Of a stretch of 64,000 nucleotides of DNA, positions 18,878 to 30,595 are shown in pieces. Origin of the DNA: Solimonas sp. SE-A11 (GTDB lineage: Bacteria > Pseudomonadota > Gammaproteobacteria > Nevskiales > Nevskiaceae); assembly GCF_030345715.1 (NCBI RefSeq), contig NZ_JAUASX010000003.1:1-64000 (forward strand), given 5' to 3'. The translations under genes and the position numbers were made by a program. Position 1 is the stretch's first letter; each line of letters opens with the position of its first letter. The notes beneath the pieces are model-generated. The model made no database searches, was not told where the DNA came from, and was given only the letters and a program-made list of their open reading frames with translations.

Positions 18878-18897
18878 GATAAGAATGATTTGCATTG
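18878..18897 (-). promoter_or_regulatory. Fur-box-like site upstream of feoAB
   Basis: On the minus strand the sequence reads CAATGCAAATCATTCTTATC, close to the GCAAATnATTCTCATT form of Fur boxes in gamma-proteobacteria. It is AT-rich within GC-rich surroundings and sits just before the feoA start, as expected for iron repression. The match is by eye, not by a scored matrix. Confidence 0.55.
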
Positions 18898-18928
18898 TAC
18901 CTCTTGAAGGCGCAGGGTGCCTACGGAG

Positions 18929-18971
18929 CAAAAAAAGGAAAATCCCGCCCCAGCGAGGCTGAGGCGGGATT
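18929..18971 (-). terminator. Rho-independent terminator after clpB
   Basis: On the minus strand AATCCCGCC pairs with GGCGGGATT across a 13-base loop and is followed by TTCCTTTTTTT. It is oriented to stop transcription coming from clpB before it enters feoAB; the REP cluster lies between clpB and this structure. Confidence 0.82.
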
Positions 18972-18981
18972 CGGCGCCAGG

Positions 18982-19166
18982 TCCCCTCGCCCGTTTGCGG
19001 GAGAGGTGGGGCGAGGGCACGGATGCCCGAGGTAGGGCAATGCAGCGAGCAATTGCTGAGGAGAGGGTTTCTGTAAGGCGATCCTTGGCCAGCCGCCGTC
19101 TGTTCTACAGAAACCCTCCCCCGACCCTTCGGGCCACCCTCTCCCGCTAGCGGGAGAGGGGACAGA
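18982..19166. repeat. REP-like hairpin cluster
   Basis: Several REP-like hairpins: CTCGCCCGTTTGCGGGAGAG at the left, GAGGGTTTCTGTA with CTACAGAAACCCTC in the middle, and CTCTCCCGCTAGCGGGAGAG at the right. The middle spacer is longer than in the other pairs. It fills the space between feoA and clpB together with the terminator; no gene is seen in 18861-19173. Confidence 0.82.
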
Positions 19167-19173
19167 CGAGGCC

Positions 19174-21771
<2,598 letters not shown>

Positions 21772-21806
21772 GGCAAGGGGTCACTCGGTCAATGGTACTG
21801 ACCTGA

Positions 21807-21836
21807 ATCTGGAGGCTTTGGGGGCGGGTTCAAGGC
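21807..21836 (-). promoter_or_regulatory. Possible sigma-32 promoter of clpB
   Basis: The minus strand reads GGCCTTGAA, then 14 bases, then CTCCAGAT. This resembles the heat-shock consensus CTTGAA-N14-CCCCATNT, with two or three mismatches in the -10 part. It would start transcripts about 30 bases before the clpB start. Confidence 0.5.
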
Positions 21837-21873
21837 CCTCCCGCTGCACCCGGCAGCGCTGGCGGACGGACGG

Positions 21874-22692
21874 CTAGGCCGCCTTCCGTTCCCGCTCCCG
21901 CCGCGTCGTCAGCCACCAGCCCACCACCACGCCCAGCGATACGATCAGGATCATCAGCGTCGCCAGTGCGTTGATCTTGGGGCTGAGGCCCAGGCGCACG
22001 GACGAGAAGACCTTGATCGGCAGGGTGGTGGAGTCCGGGCCGGCGAGGAAGCTGGCGATGACCACGTCGTCCAGCGACAGGGTGAAGGCCAGCAGCCAGC
22101 CGGATACCAGCGACGGCGCGATGATCGGCAGGGTGATCAGGAAGAACACCTTGAGGCGGTTGGCGCCCAGGTCCATCGCGGCTTCTTCCAGTGAGCGGTC
22201 CAGTTCCTGCAGGCGCGAGGACACCACCACGGTGACGAAGGACAGCGTCAGGGTGACGTGGGCGATCCAGATGGCGATCACGCCCTTGGAGGGGATGCCC
22301 AGCATGGCGCCGGCCGAGACCAGCATCAGCAGGATCGACAGGCCCAGGATCACCTCGGGCATCACCAGCGGGGCGGTGATCAGGGCGCCGAAGGCGGTCT
22401 TGCCGGGGAAGCGGTGAAAGCGCGTCATCACCAGTGCGGCCATGGTGCCGAGCACGGTGGCGGCGCAGGCGGTCCAGAAGGCGATCTTCAGGCTGACCCA
22501 GGCGGCGCCCAGGATCTGGCGGTCGCGGAACAGCTCGCCGTACCACTTGGTGGAGAAGCCGGACCAGACCGTGGCCAGGCGCGACTCGTTGAACGAGTAG
22601 ACCATCAGCAGCAGGATCGGCAGGTACAGGAAGGCGAAGCCCAGCAGCAGGACCGAGCGGCCCGCCCAGCGTTGCCCGGCGGAGGCTTTCAT
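21874..22692 (-). CDS. potI: Polyamine ABC transporter permease (PotI/PotC-like)
   Basis: A 272-residue inner-membrane permease with about six hydrophobic segments and the EAA loop [21 protein letters not shown]. The first helix ([22 protein letters not shown]) is typical of PotC/PotI proteins. The start overlaps the upstream permease stop by four bases. It is the last gene of the four-gene transporter operon. Confidence 0.88.
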   Translation of the reverse strand: MKASAGQRWAGRSVLLLGFAFLYLPILLLMVYSFNESRLATVWSGFSTKWYGELFRDRQILGAAWVSLKIAFWTACAATVLGTMAALVMTRFHRFPGKTAFGALITAPLVMPEVILGLSILLMLVSAGAMLGIPSKGVIAIWIAHVTLTLSFVTVVVSSRLQELDRSLEEAAMDLGANRLKVFFLITLPIIAPSLVSGWLLAFTLSLDDVVIASFLAGPDSTTLPIKVFSSVRLGLSPKINALATLMILIVSLGVVVGWWLTTRRERERKAA

Positions 22693-23603
22693 CGGGCCTC
22701 CATCTGCCGCTGCTGCTGGCGGTTGAAGATGACGATGGGGATCAGCAGCAGGAGCAGCAGCACGGTGGCCACGGCCGAGGCGGCCGGCCAGTCGCGGTTG
22801 TTGAAGAACTCGCTCCACAGCACACGGCCGATCATCAGGGTGTCCGGTCCACCCAGCATCTCGGGGATCACGAACTCGCCGATGGCGGGGATCATCACCA
22901 GCATGCAGCCGGCGATCACGCCGGCCCGCGACAGCGGCCAGGTAATGCGCCAGAAGGCCTGCCAGGGACGGGCGCCGAGATCGTAGGCGGCCTCCAGCAG
23001 GCGGTGGTCGAGCTTCACCAGGGTGGCGTACAGCGGCAGGATCATGAACGGCAGGTAGCAGTAGACGATCCCGATGTAGGCCGCTGCCGGGGTGTAGAGG
23101 ATCTGCAGCGGCTCGCTGATCAGGCCCATGCCCATCAGCAGGCGGTTGAGTATGCCGTTGCCGTCGAGGATGCCGATCCAGGCGTAGACGCGGATCAGGA
23201 AGGAGGTCCAGGACGGCAGGATCACCAGCATCAGGGCGATGTTGCGCGATGTGGGGCTCATGCGGGCGATGGAGTAGGCCATCGGGTAGCCAATCAGCAG
23301 GCACAGCAATGTGGAGATGGCGGCGATCTTGACCGAGCTGAGGTAGGCCACCACGTACTGCGAATCACTGAACAGCTTGAGGTAGTTGGCCAGGTTCAGG
23401 CGCAGCGTCAGTGCGTTGTCGATGTACTCCAGCACCGGTGTATACGGCGGCATGGCGATGGCCATGCGCGTGAACGAGATCTTCAGCACGATCAGGAAGG
23501 GGATCGCGAAGAACAGGATCAGCCACAGGTAGGGTGCCGCGATCACGCCCCAGCGGGGCTGCGGCATCCAGCGGCGCAGCGCGGCGCGCAGCTCCTCGTT
23601 CAC
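22689..23603 (-). CDS. potH: Polyamine ABC transporter permease (PotH/PotB-like)
   Basis: A 304-residue permease with six predicted helices and the EAA loop LEAAYDLGARPWQAFWRITWPL. The N-terminal extension before the first helix and the segment AYLSSVKIAAISTLLCLLIGYPMAYSIAR fit PotH. It overlaps both neighbours by four bases, consistent with translational coupling in the potFGHI-type operon. Confidence 0.88.
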   Translation of the reverse strand: MNEELRAALRRWMPQPRWGVIAAPYLWLILFFAIPFLIVLKISFTRMAIAMPPYTPVLEYIDNALTLRLNLANYLKLFSDSQYVVAYLSSVKIAAISTLLCLLIGYPMAYSIARMSPTSRNIALMLVILPSWTSFLIRVYAWIGILDGNGILNRLLMGMGLISEPLQILYTPAAAYIGIVYCYLPFMILPLYATLVKLDHRLLEAAYDLGARPWQAFWRITWPLSRAGVIAGCMLVMIPAIGEFVIPEMLGGPDTLMIGRVLWSEFFNNRDWPAASAVATVLLLLLLIPIVIFNRQQQRQMEAR

Positions 23604-24724
23604 GAGCTCAGCACCACGCCGTCTTCCTCACCCCAGGAGACCCAGACCTCGTCGTACCAGGTGAGGTTGTCGCTGTCCCAGCGGTGGCGGTTGGTGAAGT
23701 TGGCCATGAACTTGAAGCCGCTCGGCAGCTTCACGTGGTAGACCGAGTGGCTGCCGAAGTAGGCGATGTCCTGGATCACGCCCTTGGCCTTGTTGTAGCG
23801 CTGATCCGGCTCCTTCTTGCCGATGCGCAGCTTCTCCGGGCGCAGGGCGAAGGCCACTTCCTGGCCCTCGAAGCCGGAGATGCCGTGGCCGACGTAGACC
23901 AGCTCCGGGAAAGCCGGGGTGGCGATGGTGACGTAGTCCTTCTCGTCGTCCTTCACCACGCCCTCGATCAGGTTGACCGAGCCGATGAAGCTGGCCGAGA
24001 AGCGGCTGGTGGGCTGCTCGTAGATCTCGTCGGGCGTGCCGACCTGGCGGATGCGGCCGTTCTCCATCAGGGCGATGCGCGTGGCCATGGTCATGGCCTC
24101 TTCCTGGTCATGGGTGACCATGACGCAGGTGACGCCGGAGGTCTCGATGATCTCCACCAGCTCCAGCTGCATCTGCGTGCGCAACTGCTTGTCCAGCGCG
24201 CCCATGGGCTCGTCCAGCAGCAGGAGCTTCGGCCCCTTGGCCAGCGAGCGCGCCAGCGCCACGCGCTGCTGCTGGCCGCCGGAGAGCTGGTGCGGCTTGC
24301 GCTTGGCCAGCGCCTCCAGCTTGACCAGCTCCAGCATCTCCTCGACGCGCCGGCGGATCTGTTCCTTGGGCAGCTTGTCCTGCTTGAGGCCGAAGGCGAT
24401 GTTCTGCTCCACCGTCATGTGGGGGAACAGCGCATAGGACTGGAACATCATGTTGATCGGCCGTTCGTAGGGCGGGGTGTCGCCCAGGGCCTGGCCGTCC
24501 AGCAGGATGTGCCCCGCGGTGGGGGTCTCGAAGCCGCCCAGGCAGCGCAGCAGCGTGGACTTGCCGCTGCCGGAGCCGCCCAGCAGGGCGAAGATCTCGC
24601 CGCGGTTGATGCTGAGGCTCACGTCCTCCAACGCGACGAAGCCGTCGAACTCCTTGCGAACCTCCTGGATACGCAGGTAGCCGACCTTGCTGGCAGCGTC
24701 CTTGTCCGGCGCGGGAGCACCCAT
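23600..24724 (-). CDS. potG: Polyamine ABC transporter ATPase (PotG/PotA-like)
   Basis: A 374-residue ATPase. Walker A GGSGSGKSTLLR, Q-loop MMFQSYALFPHM, signature LSGGQQQRVALARSL, Walker B LLLLDEPMGALD and the switch His in VTHDQEEA are all intact. A C-terminal TOBE-type domain (about 280-370) follows. It lies between the binding protein and the permeases. Confidence 0.92.
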   Translation of the reverse strand: MGAPAPDKDAASKVGYLRIQEVRKEFDGFVALEDVSLSINRGEIFALLGGSGSGKSTLLRCLGGFETPTAGHILLDGQALGDTPPYERPINMMFQSYALFPHMTVEQNIAFGLKQDKLPKEQIRRRVEEMLELVKLEALAKRKPHQLSGGQQQRVALARSLAKGPKLLLLDEPMGALDKQLRTQMQLELVEIIETSGVTCVMVTHDQEEAMTMATRIALMENGRIRQVGTPDEIYEQPTSRFSASFIGSVNLIEGVVKDDEKDYVTIATPAFPELVYVGHGISGFEGQEVAFALRPEKLRIGKKEPDQRYNKAKGVIQDIAYFGSHSVYHVKLPSGFKFMANFTNRHRWDSDNLTWYDEVWVSWGEEDGVVLSS

Positions 24725-24734
24725 GGCGGCCCCC

Positions 24735-25883
24735 TTACTTGCCGGTCTTCAGTTCGGTCCAGATTCGGGTGTACTGGCGATCGACTTCCGCCGGCAGCAC
24801 CGAGTAAGTGAACAGCTTGGCGGCGACCTCGGCCGGAGGATAGATCGTGGTGTCGTTGCGGATGTCCTCAGCGACGTCCGGCAGCGAGGACGGCACCGGG
24901 TTGGCGTAATGGATGTAGTTGGTGTTGGCGGCGGCCACCTTCGGGTCCAGCAGGTGGTTGATGAAGGCGTAGGCGTTGTCCACGTTCTTGGCGTCCTTGG
25001 GGATGGCCAGCATGTCGAACCACTGCGGTGCGCCTTCCTTGGGGATGGAGTAGCCGATGTTGACACCGTTCTTGGCTTCCTCGGCGCGGTCACGCGCCTG
25101 GATCACGTCGCCCGACCAGGCCACCACCAGGCAGGTGTTGCCGTTGGCCAGCGCGCCCACCAGCTGCGAGGAGTGGAAGTTCTGGATGTAGGGGCGGATG
25201 CTCTTCAGCAGCGCCGCGGCCTTGTCGATCACCTTGGGGTCGGTGCTGTTGGGGTTCTCGCCCAGGTAGTGCAGGGCGATGGGGATCAGGTCGGAGGGCG
25301 TGTCGAGCAGCGTCACGCCGCAGGACTTCAGCTTGGAGATGTTCTCCGGTTTGAAGACCAGGTCCCAGCTGTTGACCACGTCCAGGTTGCCGAAGGCCTT
25401 CTTGACCTTGTCGACGTTGTAGCCGATGCCGGTGGTGCCGCTCATGTAGGGCACGCCGTACTGGTTGCCCGGATCCTGCTGGGCGATGCGCTGCATCACC
25501 GCCGGGTCCAGGTTGGCCAGGTTGGGAATCTTGGCCTTGTCCAGCTTCAGGAACACGCCGGCCTGGATCTGGCGGCCGAAGAAGTTCAGCGTGGGCACCA
25601 CGATGTCGTAGCCGGTGGAACCGGCCAGCAGCTTGGCCTCCACCACCTCGTCGCTGTCGTAGACGTCGTAGGTCACCTTGACGCCGCTCTTGGCCTCGAA
25701 GCCGGGGATCACGTCCTCGGCGATGTAGTCCGAGTAGTTGTAGACGTTGAGCGTCTTGGAGGCCGGAGCCGCTGCCGGAGCCGCAGCGCCGGCCGGAGCA
25801 GCGGCGTCCTTGTCCTTGCTGCCGCAGGCGGCCAGCAGCAGGGCACATAGGGAAAGGACAACCGCGGCGCTTTGCGATTTCAT
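24735..25883 (-). CDS. potF: Polyamine-binding lipoprotein (PotF/PotD-like)
   Basis: A 382-residue substrate-binding protein with a lipoprotein signal (LCALLLAACGSK, lipid Cys at about residue 20) and an Ala/Pro-rich linker, rather than the free periplasmic form of E. coli. The mature part starts LNVYNYSDYIAEDVIPGFE, diagnostic for spermidine/putrescine-binding proteins, and has YMSGTTGIGYN and VAWSGDVIQA. The ATG at 25881-25883 has AGGAG 7 bases upstream. The gene order F-G-H-I suggests putrescine as substrate, by analogy. Confidence 0.9.
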   Translation of the reverse strand: MKSQSAAVVLSLCALLLAACGSKDKDAAAPAGAAAPAAAPASKTLNVYNYSDYIAEDVIPGFEAKSGVKVTYDVYDSDEVVEAKLLAGSTGYDIVVPTLNFFGRQIQAGVFLKLDKAKIPNLANLDPAVMQRIAQQDPGNQYGVPYMSGTTGIGYNVDKVKKAFGNLDVVNSWDLVFKPENISKLKSCGVTLLDTPSDLIPIALHYLGENPNSTDPKVIDKAAALLKSIRPYIQNFHSSQLVGALANGNTCLVVAWSGDVIQARDRAEEAKNGVNIGYSIPKEGAPQWFDMLAIPKDAKNVDNAYAFINHLLDPKVAAANTNYIHYANPVPSSLPDVAEDIRNDTTIYPPAEVAAKLFTYSVLPAEVDRQYTRIWTELKTGK

Positions 25884-26119
25884 GAAGCGACTCCTGGAAT
25901 TGTGTAGGCCTCGGGCACCCCCGGCGCCCTGGTGCGCCTTACATTCGTGGTTAAGGCCCCGCACGTCAAGCAAATTGCGCGCCGGATCGCGCCCGCCCGC
26001 TTGCACGGGCGCGGAACAGGGGCTACTGTTCAAAAAGCTTTAATGTTTCTGGTATCCAATGCGCTGAATCCCTAGACGGTCTTCGCGTGCAAGGAAGACC
26101 GCCGGAGCAGGTATTTTTC

Positions 26120-26689
26120 ATGGAGACGATCCCCGCCATCCTCAAACTGGATGTCGGCGGGCTCCCGGTTTCATGGGTCCGCTGGCAGACTGCCGTCACC
26201 CTCTACGCGCGCGACCGCGTGCGCTGGGAGGCCGGGGAAGAGCGCTTCACGATCTACGGCGGCACCTGTGCCGCCACCGGCCGCCGTTCCAGCATGGAGA
26301 TCGGCTCGATCATCGCCGTCGCCGACAAGTCACGCCGCTTCGAGAAGGGCGTGCCGCTGCTGACCAACCGCACCCTGTTCCAGCGTGACCGCAACCTCTG
26401 CCTGTACTGCGGCCAGCAGTTCGGCGCCTCGCAACTGACCCGCGACCACATCATGCCCGCCTCGCGCGGCGGCGCCTCGGCCTGGGAGAACTGCGTGACG
26501 GCCTGCCGCCACTGCAACCAGCGCAAGGACGACCGCACGCCCGAGGAAGCCGGCATGAAGCTGCTGGCGGTGCCCTACACGCCGAACCTGGCGGAATACC
26601 TGATCCTGCAGAACCGCCGGATCCTGGCCGACCAGATGGAGTTCCTGGCGTCGTACGCGCGCAAGACCTCGGACCTGCGCGCCGCCTGA
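26120..26689 (+). CDS. HNH endonuclease family protein
   Basis: A 189-residue protein with a zinc-HNH module: CLYCGQQF, then LTRDHIMPASRGGASAWENCVTACRHCNQRKDDR (two CxxC pairs, His-Asn-His core). N- and C-terminal parts are conserved in many gammaproteobacterial single-copy HNH proteins of unknown role. The first ATG in frame at 26087 would add 11 residues; I prefer METIPAIL. No restriction or phage genes are next to it. The promoter region 25884-26119 separates it from the divergent potF and holds an imperfect hairpin near 26078-26103. Confidence 0.75.
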   Translation: METIPAILKLDVGGLPVSWVRWQTAVTLYARDRVRWEAGEERFTIYGGTCAATGRRSSMEIGSIIAVADKSRRFEKGVPLLTNRTLFQRDRNLCLYCGQQFGASQLTRDHIMPASRGGASAWENCVTACRHCNQRKDDRTPEEAGMKLLAVPYTPNLAEYLILQNRRILADQMEFLASYARKTSDLRAA

Positions 26690-26690
26690 A

Positions 26691-27539
26691 TCAGACTGGC
26701 TTGCGGGCGCCGAACACGGCGTAGCGGGCGCGCCCCTCCTTGAAGACACGGTACTGGCAACGCGCAGCGCGGACGTTGCCGTCCGACACCGCCTTGCGCA
26801 CGCCCCAGAGGCGGCGCAGCGCCAGGATCGCGCGGGCCGGAAACGAGGCGCGGTACAGGCGGCGGGAGGAGGGCATCACCAGTTCGGTGACGTCCTGCTG
26901 GGCTGCGCCGGTGAAGCCGGCCGCGTCCATGGCTGCGTTCATCCACGGTGCCGATTCGATGCCGTGTACCTGCCAGCCGGAAAGCCATTCGTGCAGCAGC
27001 GCGTCGTCGCCGGGCTGGGCCGGCTCCCGCCGGAAGTAGTCGGCGACGATCAGTTGTCCGCCGGGCCGCAGGACCCGATGCATCTCGCGCAGCAAAGCCG
27101 CCTTGTCCGGGGAGTGGCAGAAGCTCTCGACGAACCAGGCCGCATCGAAGCTGTCGGCCCGGAAGTGGGTGTTCTGGAAGTCCATCAACTCGAAGCTGAC
27201 CCGATCCTGCAGGGCTGCGGCCCGGGCATTTTCCCGGCAGAGATGCAGTTGCTGGGGACTCAGGGTGATGCCCACCACGCGGCAACCGAAGCGCCGAGCC
27301 AGGTACAGGCTGCTGCCGCCTACGCCGCAGCCGGCATCCAGCACCACCGAGTCTGAGCCCAGATCCAGCCGGTCCGCGAGCCAGCGATTTTCCTCGCGCA
27401 GGGCCTCCGGCAGGTTGCGGACGCCGGGGCTCCAGAAGCCGTAGTGCAGCGCCTGGGAGCGGTCCATGTCCCAGAGGAAGCGGTAATGCCGCAGCGTCTG
27501 GTCGTAGTACTGCGCGACGGCAGCATCCGGTGCGGACAT
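26691..27539 (-). CDS. SAM-dependent methyltransferase, class I
   Basis: A 282-residue methyltransferase with motif I VVLDAGCGVGGSSLYLARRFG, the following acidic strand (VVGITLSP), and motif IV-like FDAAWFVESFCHS. An upstream segment YYDQTLRHYRFLWDMD and the H-rich middle resemble small-molecule C- or O-methyltransferases (tocopherol/sarcosine-type). The true substrate cannot be told. The start lies 1 base after the moeA stop, so it may be the tail gene of the molybdenum cofactor operon without having a role in it. Confidence 0.8.
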   Translation of the reverse strand: MSAPDAAVAQYYDQTLRHYRFLWDMDRSQALHYGFWSPGVRNLPEALREENRWLADRLDLGSDSVVLDAGCGVGGSSLYLARRFGCRVVGITLSPQQLHLCRENARAAALQDRVSFELMDFQNTHFRADSFDAAWFVESFCHSPDKAALLREMHRVLRPGGQLIVADYFRREPAQPGDDALLHEWLSGWQVHGIESAPWMNAAMDAAGFTGAAQQDVTELVMPSSRRLYRASFPARAILALRRLWGVRKAVSDGNVRAARCQYRVFKEGRARYAVFGARKPV

Positions 27540-27540
27540 G

Positions 27541-28773
27541 TCAGAGTGCAATCCAGCGGACGCGCGTGCCGGCGACCAGCGGCTGGTCGCTGGCCGGCAG
27601 CCAGGCCAGCGCATCGGCGCGGGCGAGATTGCTCAGCATGTGCGAATCCTGCTTGCCCAGGCGGCCCAGCACCACGCGGCCGGACTCGTCCTGGCCCACG
27701 GTGACGCGCAGCAGGCTGTCGCGCTGCCGGTCGGCGCGGAAGTCCGCCGCGAGTGCGGCTTCACGCCACAGCGGCGCGGGGGCGTCAATGCCTTCCAGCA
27801 GTTGCAGCGCGCGGATCACGTGTACGTGGAGGCCGATCAGCACGGCGCCGGGGTTACCGGGCAGGGCCAGCAGCGGCTGGTTGCCGCGCATGCCGTACCA
27901 GATCGGCTTGCCGGGCTTCTGCGCGACCTTCCAGAACACCTTGTCGAAGCCGGCGGCCTTGGCGGCGGCCGGCAGGTGGTCGTGGTCGCCTACCGACACA
28001 CCGCCGGAGGTAATGACTAGGTCGGCGCAGGCGGCGGCGTCCTGCAGGGCGGCGGTGACGGCCTCCAGGCTGTCCGGCACGTAGCGCAGCATCGCCAGCG
28101 GGTAGCCGCGCTCGGCCAGCCAGCCGGCGCAGAGCGGGCCGTTGGCGTCGTGGATCTGGCCGGGGGCCAGCGCCTCGCCGGGCCTGGCGACCTCGTTGCC
28201 GGTGACCAGCACGGCCACGCGGGGACGCGGGCGGGTGGCCACCTGCTGCACGCCGGCCATGGCCAGCGCGGCCAGCAGGCCGGAGTGCAGGCGGCGGCCG
28301 GCGGGGGAGATGGGATCGCCGGAACGGATTTCCTCGCCGCGGTGGCGGATGTCGATGTTGGTGGCCAGGGGTTCGGTCAGGCGGATGGTGTCGCCTTGGC
28401 GCTGGACGATCTCCTGGCGTGCGATGGTGTCCGCGCCGGCCGGCAGCGCGCCGCCGGTGAAGATGCGCAGGGCCTCGCCGGGGCCCACGGACAGTTTGGC
28501 GGCATCGCCCGCAGCGATTTCGCCGGTGACGCGCAGCGACTGCGTGGCGTCGGCGCTGCGCAGGGCGTAACCGTCTACCGCGCTCTGCGTGAACAGCGGC
28601 AGGTCCACGGCGGAGCCCGCCGGCTCGGCCAGCACGCGGCCCAGGGATTCATGCACCGGGCCGCGCTGGGCGGGCAGGGGCTGGATGCGTTCGCCGTAGA
28701 CCGCGAGCGCGGCTTCCAGCGGCAGCAGCGGCGACTTGCCGCCGTGCGCGACGTCGCCGCAGTCATGCGCCAT
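27541..28773 (-). CDS. moeA: Molybdopterin molybdenumtransferase
   Basis: A 410-residue enzyme that inserts molybdate into adenylated molybdopterin. The start of the domain (LPLFTQSAVDGYALR), the glycine-rich TGGALPAGADTI, the MoaB/Mog-like VAVLVTGNEV and DLVITSGGVSVGDHD, and LLALPGNPGAVLIGL are all present. It shares one base with the upstream moaCB gene. Confidence 0.94.
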   Translation of the reverse strand: MAHDCGDVAHGGKSPLLPLEAALAVYGERIQPLPAQRGPVHESLGRVLAEPAGSAVDLPLFTQSAVDGYALRSADATQSLRVTGEIAAGDAAKLSVGPGEALRIFTGGALPAGADTIARQEIVQRQGDTIRLTEPLATNIDIRHRGEEIRSGDPISPAGRRLHSGLLAALAMAGVQQVATRPRPRVAVLVTGNEVARPGEALAPGQIHDANGPLCAGWLAERGYPLAMLRYVPDSLEAVTAALQDAAACADLVITSGGVSVGDHDHLPAAAKAAGFDKVFWKVAQKPGKPIWYGMRGNQPLLALPGNPGAVLIGLHVHVIRALQLLEGIDAPAPLWREAALAADFRADRQRDSLLRVTVGQDESGRVVLGRLGKQDSHMLSNLARADALAWLPASDQPLVAGTRVRWIAL

Positions 28774-29714
28774 CAGCGGATGTCCATGGTGTAGCCGCCG
28801 GGATGCGGCTTGTCGTGGCGGCAGACCTCGAAGATGTGGATCAGCCCCGGCAGCAGCGGCGCCAGGGTTTCCAGTGCGCCGCGACGAGAGCCGGGGCAGG
28901 TGATCAGCAGGCTGTTGCCGATGAAGCCGGCGACACCGCGAGACATCAGCGCAAAGGGCGTGCGGCGCTGGCCGAAGGCTCGGGCGGCTTCCATCATTCC
29001 CGGCAGCTCGCGCGTGATCAGGGGCTTGAGCGTGTCCACGGTGATGTCGCGCGAGCCCATGCCGGTGCCGCCCACGGTTACGATCAGGTCCACGCCCCGG
29101 TTGACCTTGGCCTTGACGCTAGCCAGCAACTGCTCCGCTTCGTCCGGCAGGATCTCGTAGCTGAGCGGATCGAAGCCCGCGGCGGCGAGGTCGTCGCGCA
29201 CGCCGGCACCGGCGGTGTCCGGCTTCTTGCGCGCGGAGACGGTGTCGGACAGCACGATCACCGCAGCCGTGGCCGGCACGCGCAGCTTGCGGCGGAACTG
29301 CGACTTGCCGCCCTTCTTCAGCAGAAGCCTGCAAGAGGTCATCTCCAGCTCTTCCGGCTCGCAGTAGGGCTTGAGCATGTCGTAGAGCGTCAGCACGGCG
29401 ATGCTGGTGGCGGTCAGCGCCTCCATCTCCACGCCGGTGGGGGCGATGGTCTCGACCTCGCTGATCACCTCGACCTGGCCCTCGCCGAGCTCGAAGCGCA
29501 GGTCGGCGCGGTAGATCGGCAGCGGGTGGCACAGCGGGATCAGCTCATCCGTGCGCTTGGCGGCGAGGATGCCGGCGATGCGCGCGGTCTTGACCGGGTC
29601 CCCCTTCTCGGTGTCGCCGCTGCGCAGGCGCTCGATGCAGTGCTGCGGCGCGCGCAGCGTCGCGGTGGCGGACGCCGTGCGCAGGGAGTCCGGCTTCAGG
29701 GAGACGTCTTTCAT
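28773..29714 (-). CDS. moaCB: Bifunctional MoaC-MoaB fusion, molybdopterin synthesis
   Basis: A 313-residue fusion. Residues 1-~150 are MoaC (cyclic pyranopterin monophosphate synthase): IPLCHPLP and PTGVEMEALTATSIAVLTLYDM and KGGKS are intact. Residues ~155-313 are a MoaB/MogA-type domain: VIVLSDTVSARKKPDTAG, VDLIVTVGGTGMGSRDITVD, SRGVAGFIGNSLLITCPGS. Such fusions are known in several gammaproteobacteria. The 5' end overlaps moaE by four bases. Confidence 0.93.
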   Translation of the reverse strand: MKDVSLKPDSLRTASATATLRAPQHCIERLRSGDTEKGDPVKTARIAGILAAKRTDELIPLCHPLPIYRADLRFELGEGQVEVISEVETIAPTGVEMEALTATSIAVLTLYDMLKPYCEPEELEMTSCRLLLKKGGKSQFRRKLRVPATAAVIVLSDTVSARKKPDTAGAGVRDDLAAAGFDPLSYEILPDEAEQLLASVKAKVNRGVDLIVTVGGTGMGSRDITVDTLKPLITRELPGMMEAARAFGQRRTPFALMSRGVAGFIGNSLLITCPGSRRGALETLAPLLPGLIHIFEVCRHDKPHPGGYTMDIR

Positions 29715-30199
29715 GAGTGATGGTGGTGATGATGATCGCCATGCTTGTGGGCATGGTCGTGACCGTGTTCATGGGGCAGGTCGGGGCGGATGCAGCAGCC
29801 CTGGTTGAAGGCGCTGGTGCCGTCCTCGAAGAATTCTTCCTTCCAGATGGGCACGCGATGCTTGACCGCGTCCACCGCGTACTTGCAGGCGGCAAAGGAT
29901 TCGCCACGGTGCGGCGCGCGCACGGCGCAGTAGATGGCGATGTCGCCGATCTCCAGCATGCCCAGGCGGTGTATCACGCGGCAGTGCGGCACACCGAACT
30001 TGTCGCGCGTCTCCTGCTCGATCTCGCGCATGAGCTTTTCGGCCAGTGGCGCGAAGGCGGTGTACTTCAGGCGCAGCACGCGCTTACCCTCGTTGAGGTC
30101 GCGCACGGTGCCGGCGAACACGTTGAGCGCGCCGCAGTCACGGTGCTCAGCCATGCCGAGGATGGGGTCGAGCTGGAGGGGGGTGTCGAAGAGGTACAT
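29711..30199 (-). CDS. moaE: Molybdopterin synthase large subunit with natural His tail
   Basis: A 162-residue MoaE that joins MoaD to convert cyclic pyranopterin to molybdopterin. GALNVFAGTVRD, VIHRLGMLEIGDIAIYCAV, HRGESFAACKYAVDAVKHRVPIWKEEFF cover the dithiolene chemistry residues, including the Lys in WKEEF. After about residue 140 the sequence turns to HEHGHDHAHKHGDHHHHHHS. This tail is not part of the fold and could bind Ni, Zn or Cu. A DUF559/REP cassette separates it from moaD. Confidence 0.92.
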   Translation of the reverse strand: MYLFDTPLQLDPILGMAEHRDCGALNVFAGTVRDLNEGKRVLRLKYTAFAPLAEKLMREIEQETRDKFGVPHCRVIHRLGMLEIGDIAIYCAVRAPHRGESFAACKYAVDAVKHRVPIWKEEFFEDGTSAFNQGCCIRPDLPHEHGHDHAHKHGDHHHHHHS

Positions 30200-30211
30200 C
30201 TCTTTGCTCGT

Positions 30212-30595
30212 TCAGAACCCCTCGCCCGCTTGCGGGAGAGGGGCAGGGGAGAGGGTTTCTGTAGAGCCCTCAATCGTCAGCCGGATTTTCTCAAGTACGG
30301 CCTCGGTTTGCTGCATGACCTCATGATTCCAGAACCGTAGCACAGTGAAACCCTTTGCTACGAACCATTGGTCGCGACGGTGATCGTAGGCCTCGTTCTC
30401 GTTGTGCTGGCCGCCGTCCAGTTCGATGACCAGATGATGCTCCAGGCTCATGAAATCGGCGATGTAGGGGCCTTGCGGAACCTGGCGCTTGAAGCGTATG
30501 CCGAGGAAGCGGTTGGCTCGCTGGTGGTACCAGAGCCGCTGTTCGGCTTCGGTCTGGTGGCTGCGGAGGGTTTTGGCGTGTTGTCGGAGCTTCAC
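30212..30595 (-). CDS. DUF559 endonuclease-like protein inside a REP pair
   Basis: A 127-residue protein of the DUF559 family, which has a Vsr-like PD-(D/E)XK nuclease fold. The core is RFKRQVPQGPYIADFMSLEHH, then LVIELDGGQHNENEAYDHRRD and VLRFWNHEV. The start is a GTG that lies in the end of one REP unit (GGGTTTCTGTGAAG on the minus strand), and the last 18 residues (GSTETLSPAPLPQAGEGF) plus stop are encoded by the other unit. It has no partner methylase. Biological function is unknown; the arrangement suggests a mobile or REP-associated gene. Confidence 0.8.
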   Translation of the reverse strand: MKLRQHAKTLRSHQTEAEQRLWYHQRANRFLGIRFKRQVPQGPYIADFMSLEHHLVIELDGGQHNENEAYDHRRDQWFVAKGFTVLRFWNHEVMQQTEAVLEKIRLTIEGSTETLSPAPLPQAGEGF

